The notes under the pieces are model-generated. The model worked only from the letters and a program-made list of their open reading frames with translations, did no database searches and was not told the DNA's origin. The translations under genes were made by a program, and so were the position numbers. From positions 251,499 to 315,498 of the forward strand of contig DASXEH010000095.1 in NCBI GenBank assembly GCA_036490215.1: a stretch of 64,000 bases of DNA, written 5' to 3'. Source of the stretch: JASHSH01 sp036490215 (GTDB taxonomy: Bacteria > Pseudomonadota > Alphaproteobacteria > Rhodospirillales > Magnetospirillaceae). This document shows, one piece after another, positions 59,062 to 64,000 of the stretch (position 1 is the stretch's first letter; each line of letters begins with the position of its first letter).

Positions 59062-60282
59062 TTACTCCTCGTTAAGCAGACTTGCGACACGTCCGGCGAG
59101 ACGCGTTGCGATAGCGGATTTGGTCAGGGCTGGCCAGGACTCGACACCCTTCGCGGTGACCAGGTGAACGGTATTGCTGTCGGTGCCGAAAGCGCCGGTG
59201 CCGGCATTGGCCTCGGCGCTGACATCGTTAGCGACGATCACGTCGCAACCCTTGGACGCCAGCTTCGCTTTCGCGCCATCGATCACTTTTTCGGTCTCGG
59301 CGGCGAAACCGACGACCAGACGCGGACGACGATTTCTAGCCTGCGACAAGGTCGCCAGGATGTCGGGATTTTGAGCGAGGTCGAGCTGCGGCGGTGCGGC
59401 GCCTTTCGCTTTCTTGAGTTTCTGTGCGGCGGGTGCAGCCATGCGCCAATCGGCAACGGCGGCAGCGCAGATGGCGACGTCGGCAGGCAGTGCGCCCATG
59501 CAGGCGTCCAACATATTCTGCGCCGTCTCGACATGGATGACATTGACGCCGGCCGGATCGGGCAGCGCGACAGGGCCGCTCACCAAGGTCACGCGCGCAC
59601 CGAGAGCGTGCAGAGATTCAGCAATGGCGTGGCCCTGTTTGCCCGAAGAGCGGTTGGAGATATAGCGGACCGGGTCGATCGGTTCCTGCGTCGGCCCGCT
59701 GGTCACCAACGCATGCCGGCCGGCCAACGGTCCATGCGCGCCGAAGAACGTCTCGATCGCGGCGACGATCTCCAGCGGCTCGGCCATGCGACCATCGCCA
59801 GTCTCGCCGTCGCCCAATGATCCGGCATTGGGGCCGATGCGCCGCACGCCGCGCGCGTCGAGCTGGGCGATGTTGGCTTGTGTCGCCGGGTGCTGCCACA
59901 TCCGGTAGTTCATCGCCGGTGCGACCAGGATCGGCTTGTCGGATGCCAGCAGCAGGGCCGAAGCCAGATCGTCAGCCAGCCCATGGGTCATCTTACCGAT
60001 CAGATCGGCGGAGGCGGGGGCGACGACCACGAGGTCGGAGTCGCGGGTCAGCTGGATATGAACGGTCGCGCCGCCTGCTGTGGTGGCGAACAGGTCGGTA
60101 TGAACATCGTCCCCAGCCAAGGCCGACAGGCTCAGCGGCGTGATGAAATGAGCGCCGCCCTGAGTGAGCACGCAGCGCAGCACCGCACCGCGCTCGCGCA
60201 GACGACGCACGAGATCGAGGCTCTTGTAGGCCGCGATCCCGCCGGAAACCACCAACACAATGCGGCGCCCTGACAGGGTCAC
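59062..60282 (-). CDS. coaBC: Bifunctional CoaBC (phosphopantothenoylcysteine synthetase/decarboxylase)
   Basis: A 406-residue enzyme of coenzyme A synthesis. The CoaC half (residues 1-180) has GGIAAYKSLDL, the active-site His in ATVHIQLTRDSD and PAMNYRMW; the CoaB half (186-400) has TSGPTQEPIDPVRYISNRSS, DWRMAAPAAQKLKK and VGFAAETE. Start is GTG 60282. It lies 2 bases after the Rrf2 stop reading direction reversed: coaBC is first, the regulator follows. Confidence 0.93.
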   Translation of the reverse strand: MTLSGRRIVLVVSGGIAAYKSLDLVRRLRERGAVLRCVLTQGGAHFITPLSLSALAGDDVHTDLFATTAGGATVHIQLTRDSDLVVVAPASADLIGKMTHGLADDLASALLLASDKPILVAPAMNYRMWQHPATQANIAQLDARGVRRIGPNAGSLGDGETGDGRMAEPLEIVAAIETFFGAHGPLAGRHALVTSGPTQEPIDPVRYISNRSSGKQGHAIAESLHALGARVTLVSGPVALPDPAGVNVIHVETAQNMLDACMGALPADVAICAAAVADWRMAAPAAQKLKKAKGAAPPQLDLAQNPDILATLSQARNRRPRLVVGFAAETEKVIDGAKAKLASKGCDVIVANDVSAEANAGTGAFGTDSNTVHLVTAKGVESWPALTKSAIATRLAGRVASLLNEE

Positions 60283-60369
60283 GGCTGAGCCCTTTTTCTA
60301 CGTTGAAGGGATGTAATTAGAATAGTCATCAACCGGCCGATGCGCAAGGCCGTGATAATTATACAGGAG

Positions 60370-61911
60370 CTACCGTTTTAGAAGCAGGTAAGCGAGGACG
60401 GCGACCAATACCCAGGGCAGCCAGCTCGGAAATATACCCCGCCGCCCTCGGGATTGTTCCAAGGCCTTCATCGAATCTGGGTGCAGGCGCAACCCGCCGG
60501 CTTTGATGCTCTCGGCCAAGTGCTCGACATTACGCACCAGGCGCGGCAAGCCCTCGATCGTCTCGAACACACCGCCCACCGAATCGCGCAGCCGGGCCGT
60601 GGCACCCAGATTCTCGAACATCCATTGCTCGATCAGCGGCCGGGCCAAGTGCCACATGTTGATTTTCGGGTTCAGGATGCGGCCGACGCCCTCGGCCACC
60701 AGCATCGTCTTCTGCAGCAGCAGCATCTGCGGCTGCGCTTCCAGTTTGAAGGCGCGCGCCACGTCGAACAACTGGCCGAGCAGGCGCGCCACCGAAATCT
60801 CGTGCAGCGGCCGGCCCAGGATCGGTTCGGCGATAGACCGCACGGCTTGCGTGAACAGCTCGACCGACTGATCGCCGGGAATGATGCCGGCGTCGAAATG
60901 AATGCGGGCGACGCGGGCAAAGTCGCGATTCAAAAAGCCCAGCAACAACTCGCCAAGGAAGCGGCGCGTTGCCTTGTCGAGGCGGCCGGTAATGCCGAAG
61001 TCCACGGCGATGATCTCGCCGTTTACGCCGACGAACAGATTGCCGGGGTGCAAATCGGCGTGAAAGAAGCCGTCGCGGAACACCATATTGAAGAAGGCGT
61101 CGGCGGCCAGTTCGACCACATGCGTTGGATCGATCCCGGCGGCGATGATCTCGTCGACTTCATCGACCGGAATGCCGTGGATGCGCTTCAGGGTCAGCAC
61201 GCGGTGCCCGGTGCGCTGCCAATCGACCTCGGGAATCAGGAAGTTCGGATCGCCGGTGAAATTCTGGGCCAGTTCGGCCGCGGCGGCGGCCTCGAAGCGC
61301 AAATCCATTTCGCGCTGAACCACACCTTCGAAATTGCGCACCGAGTCGAGGATATGCAAGCGCCGCAGGCGCGGGCGCAACCGTTCGGCCCATTCCGCCA
61401 GCCACAAAAGCAATGCCACATCGGCGCCAAAGCGGCGTTCGATCCCCGGCCGCAGCACCTTGACCGCGACTTCGTTGCCTTCGGTGGTGACGGCGAAATG
61501 CACCTGCGCGATCGAGGCGGCGGCAATCGGCGCGTCGTCGAAACTCTGGAACAGTTTGTCGAGCGGCTGTTCGAGTTCGGTCTCGATGATCGCGCGGGCT
61601 TCTTCGGACGGGAAGGGCGGCAGCTTGTCCTGCAGTTCGGACAAATCTTCCGCCATCTCCTCGCCGATCAGATCGGACCGGGTCGACAGCGATTGGCCGA
61701 GTTTGATGAAGGTCGGGCCCATTTCGAGCAGCGCGGCGGCCAGGCGCTGACCGGGACGTTGCCCCGCAGCGGCACGGCCCTTGCGCCCGCCGGAGATCAT
61801 GATCGACAGGCGCAGCGACGACGGCGCGTTCAGCAGATCGAGCAGATCATGCTTGGCCAGAATGCGGCCGATGGCGACAAGCCGCAGGAAATTGGTGATG
61901 CCGCGGAACAC
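60370..61911 (-). CDS. ubiB: UbiB, ABC1/ADCK-family protein of ubiquinone synthesis
   Basis: A 513-residue atypical kinase-like protein needed for ubiquinone synthesis. KxGQ appears in FIKLGQSLSTR near residue 72, the catalytic-type HADLHPGNLFV near 285 and VDFGITGRL near 305; two C-terminal TM helices end with LPWVLVAVLAYLLLKR. GTG start at 61911, 3 bases after the ubiE stop, so both are one operon. Confidence 0.93.
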   Translation of the reverse strand: MFRGITNFLRLVAIGRILAKHDLLDLLNAPSSLRLSIMISGGRKGRAAAGQRPGQRLAAALLEMGPTFIKLGQSLSTRSDLIGEEMAEDLSELQDKLPPFPSEEARAIIETELEQPLDKLFQSFDDAPIAAASIAQVHFAVTTEGNEVAVKVLRPGIERRFGADVALLLWLAEWAERLRPRLRRLHILDSVRNFEGVVQREMDLRFEAAAAAELAQNFTGDPNFLIPEVDWQRTGHRVLTLKRIHGIPVDEVDEIIAAGIDPTHVVELAADAFFNMVFRDGFFHADLHPGNLFVGVNGEIIAVDFGITGRLDKATRRFLGELLLGFLNRDFARVARIHFDAGIIPGDQSVELFTQAVRSIAEPILGRPLHEISVARLLGQLFDVARAFKLEAQPQMLLLQKTMLVAEGVGRILNPKINMWHLARPLIEQWMFENLGATARLRDSVGGVFETIEGLPRLVRNVEHLAESIKAGGLRLHPDSMKALEQSRGRRGIFPSWLPWVLVAVLAYLLLKR

Positions 61912-61914
61912 GTC

Positions 61915-62676
61915 CTACAACCGCCAGCCGGAATGAATCGCGACAATGCCGCCTGACAGATTGGCATAACGCACCTGATCGAAACCGGCGGCGGTCATGC
62001 GCGCCACGAGTTCGTCCTGCGGCGGGAAGCGGCGGATACTCTCGGCGAGATATTGGTACGCATCGCGATTGCCGGCGATCACGCGGCCCAGCATCGGCAG
62101 CACCGAGAAGGAGTAGCGGTCATAGAGCTTCGCCAGCGGCGGCAGCGCCACCTTGCTGAACTCAAGGCAGAAGAACCGTCCGCCCGGCTTCAGCACGCGG
62201 TAGGCCTCTGCCAATGCTGCGTCGATATGGGTCACGTTGCGCAGGCAGAAGGCGATGGTGCAGGTATTGAAGCTCATATCGGGGAAGGGCAGGCTTTCGG
62301 CATCGCCGCAGATCCATTCAATGCCTTCGCCGAGATTGCGGTCGATGGCGCGGTCACGCCCCACCTGCAGCATGCCTTGGGTGAGATCACAAACGGTGAC
62401 CGGCCCGCCGCCGCGCTCGCGCCAGCCGAACGCGATGTCGCCGGTACCGCCGCCGAGATCGAGCAGGGTGCGGCCGGGATGCGGCTGGATACGGTCGAGG
62501 AAGAAGCGCTTCCACAGCCGATGCACGCCCATGCTCATCAGGTCGTTCATCAGATCGTATTTGCGCGCCACGTCGTCGAACACGCCGCGCACCAGGGCGG
62601 GTTTCTCCGCCGTGGATACGGTGCGATAGCCGAAATGCGTGGTGTCGCCGCCGGAGGGGGCGTCGGATGTGGTCAT
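61915..62676 (-). CDS. ubiE: UbiE, ubiquinone/menaquinone C-methyltransferase
   Basis: A 253-residue SAM-dependent methyltransferase. VRGVFDDVARKYDLMNDLMS is the UbiE signature, SAM motif I is LLDLGGGTGDIAF near residue 66 and a second is GDAESLPFPDMSFNT; GGIVAIHSGWRL ends the protein. ATG 62676 (MTTSDAPSG) is used; ATG 62697 is possible. Divergent from mutM across 82 bases. Confidence 0.94.
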   Translation of the reverse strand: MTTSDAPSGGDTTHFGYRTVSTAEKPALVRGVFDDVARKYDLMNDLMSMGVHRLWKRFFLDRIQPHPGRTLLDLGGGTGDIAFGWRERGGGPVTVCDLTQGMLQVGRDRAIDRNLGEGIEWICGDAESLPFPDMSFNTCTIAFCLRNVTHIDAALAEAYRVLKPGGRFFCLEFSKVALPPLAKLYDRYSFSVLPMLGRVIAGNRDAYQYLAESIRRFPPQDELVARMTAAGFDQVRYANLSGGIVAIHSGWRL

Positions 62677-62758
62677 GACGGGCGCAGAATAGCCCATCGT
62701 TCCCACAGCGTCACCCCGGATGCTTGCCAGTTCGGGGCCGTTTCGCCATCCTGCGCGC

Positions 62759-63586
62759 ATGCCAGAGTTACCTGAAGTCGAGACCATTCGCCGCCATCTC
62801 GAGGTTGCGATGCTGGGCCGAACCATCAAGGCCGCGCGCACCCATCGCGCCGACCTCAGACGTCCATTCCCGCCGGAACTCGCCGCACGCATCAAAGGCC
62901 GACGGATAGAGAAGCTGGATCGCCGCGCCAAATATCTGGTGATCGTGCTGGAAGATGGGCTCGACCTCCTGATCCATCTCGGCATGTCGGGCCGCATCCT
63001 GATCGGCCCGGCCGAGGGCAAGCCAGGAAAGCATGAGCACTTCACCATCGATCTCGATGACGGGCGGCGCGTCAGCCTGCACGATCCGCGGCGTTTCGGT
63101 GTCGTCGATCTCGTGCTCAGCGCCGAGCGGGAACGGCATCCCTCGTTGCGTGATATTGGACCAGAGCCGCTGTCGAAAGCCTTCACCGGTGCGGTTTTGC
63201 ATGCGGCGCTGAAGGGTAGCGCGACCAGCATCAAGGCTGCGCTGTTGGATCAGACGCGCGTGGCCGGGCTCGGTAACATCTATGTTTGCGAGGCGCTGTT
63301 CCGGTCCGGCATCTCGCCGAAGCGGCCCGCCGGCAAGGTCGATCTCGAACGCGCCACCAAACTGGCCGCGGCGATCAAGCAGGTGTTACAGGATGCGCTG
63401 AAGGCCGGCGGTTCCACTTTACGCGATCATCGCTTGCCCTCGGGCGAGTTGGGCTACTTCCAATACAATTTCGATGTCTATGACCGCGAAGGCCTGGATT
63501 GCCGCAACGGCCATGGCAAGACGCTGATCAAGCGCATCGTCCAGGGTGGGCGTTCCACATTCTTTTGTGCGGTCTGCCAGAAATAG
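62759..63586 (+). CDS. mutM: Formamidopyrimidine-DNA glycosylase MutM
   Basis: A 275-residue base-excision repair enzyme for oxidised purines. PELPEVETI gives the catalytic Pro1-Glu2 after Met removal, with LDRRAKYLVI, LIHLGMSG and AGLGNIYVCEALF. The C-terminal zinc finger has the pattern C-x3-H...C-x2-C (CRNGH and FFCAVCQK), with His at the place of the second Cys. The start is exactly fixed by the PE N-terminus. Confidence 0.94.
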   Translation: MPELPEVETIRRHLEVAMLGRTIKAARTHRADLRRPFPPELAARIKGRRIEKLDRRAKYLVIVLEDGLDLLIHLGMSGRILIGPAEGKPGKHEHFTIDLDDGRRVSLHDPRRFGVVDLVLSAERERHPSLRDIGPEPLSKAFTGAVLHAALKGSATSIKAALLDQTRVAGLGNIYVCEALFRSGISPKRPAGKVDLERATKLAAAIKQVLQDALKAGGSTLRDHRLPSGELGYFQYNFDVYDREGLDCRNGHGKTLIKRIVQGGRSTFFCAVCQK

Positions 63587-63672
63587 AGGCCGGAAGGCGG
63601 CGGTCAAAAGTAGGTAGGCTGGCATGCGTTCCGCTTGTGGCCGCCGCGCCGCGCCAATGCTATGAGTCGCAG

Positions 63673-64000
63673 ATGAAATCCATGAAACGAATGTCCGTCG
63701 CGCTCACCGGCTTCGTGCTGCTGAGCGGCGTTGCTTTTGCCGACGATTCGAAATTCCTTAAAGAGATCGACGATCTGCCGCTGGCGCCCGGGCTGGTCGA
63801 ACAGCCGGGCGGCACGCTCTTCGATTCGCCGCAGGGACGTATCGTCGAGGCCACCGCCCAGGGCTCGCTGATGGAAGTCGAAGCGCGGCAGTTCTATGAC
63901 GAAAGCCTGCCGGAACTCGGCTGGACGCCGATCAGTTCGGGCGTCTACCGCCGCGATAAGGAAGTCCTGACGATCGACTATTCCGAAGGCATGCCGATGG
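63673..64000 (+). CDS. Exported protein of unknown function, cut by the window end
   Basis: The first 109 codons of a gene that starts at ATG 63673. A signal peptide (MSVALTGFVLLSGVAFADD) is followed by a mature part (LPLAPGLVEQPGGTLFDSPQ, then QFYDESLPELGWTPISSGVY) that resembles a small periplasmic protein often found after mutM in alphaproteobacteria; I can not name a family. It starts 86 bases after the mutM stop on the same strand. Confidence 0.7.
   Translation, partial: MKSMKRMSVALTGFVLLSGVAFADDSKFLKEIDDLPLAPGLVEQPGGTLFDSPQGRIVEATAQGSLMEVEARQFYDESLPELGWTPISSGVYRRDKEVLTIDYSEGMPM

Noticed and set aside
60454..61956. 500-residue plus-strand ORF opposite ubiB
   Set aside because: Antisense shadow; UbiB motifs are clear on the other strand.

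Overview
The window looks like chromosome of a GC-rich alphaproteobacterium, most likely of the Rhodospirillales. This is inferred from gene content and order: SUV3-type helicase, S4 RNA-binding protein, FdxA and CarD in a row; acnA facing ccmAB; ubiE-ubiB next to coaBC and mutM. No database search was possible, so the taxonomy is an inference. Nearly all of the window is coding.

Positions 1-9.6 kb hold the last eleven genes of an aryl polyene (APE) pigment cluster. They run in the order ligase, dehydratase, glycosyltransferase/acyltransferase, thioesterase, LolA-like carrier, MMPL exporter, DUF3261 lipoprotein, ketosynthase, dehydratase, ketoreductase, ketosynthase, and almost every junction overlaps by about 4 bases. 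This matches the apeH-to-apeR order of described APE clusters; the ACPs and the remaining genes lie left of the window. From 9.6 to 14.4 kb come a DUF4239 membrane protein, a glycosyltransferase/TetR pair with a clear promoter-operator, tRNA-Thr, a PPK2 kinase and a small conserved ORF.

Positions 14.4-31.2 kb are a genomic island. A complete tRNA-Gly(GCC) gene stands at the left end. Its last 50 bases (anticodon arm to CCA plus one base) recur at 31137-31186 with one mismatch, and a broken tyrosine integrase sits just inside that right copy. The cargo is two import modules. One is an oligopeptide-type ABC transporter with an amidase and an XRE-cupin regulator. The other is a ribose-type ABC transporter with a LacI regulator and an unusual phytanoyl-CoA dioxygenase fused to HEAT repeats. 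An isoprenylcysteine methyltransferase-like gene lies between them.

Positions 31-48 kb are mostly core genes: an MFS transporter, tRNA-Arg, proline iminopeptidase, an SNase-like protein, a metallophosphoesterase-fold protein that has lost almost all catalytic residues, CarD with a long basic tail, FdxA, S4 protein, SUV3-like helicase, HPF, HtpG, RidA, a LysR regulator, a formyltransferase-like protein and aconitase. Three intergenic palindromes here fit the CRP/FNR-family consensus.

Positions 48-64 kb carry ccmA-ccmB (ccmC is not adjacent), a KimA-like potassium permease, an SSS symporter with its DUF3311 partner, a KirBac-type channel overlapping a DUF1345 gene, DsrE/MoeB sulfur-transfer genes, cysK, an Rrf2 regulator, coaBC, ubiB, ubiE and mutM. 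A secreted-protein gene is cut by the right edge. Two kinds of intergenic palindromic repeat occur at about 33.4, 52.2 and 57.5 kb.
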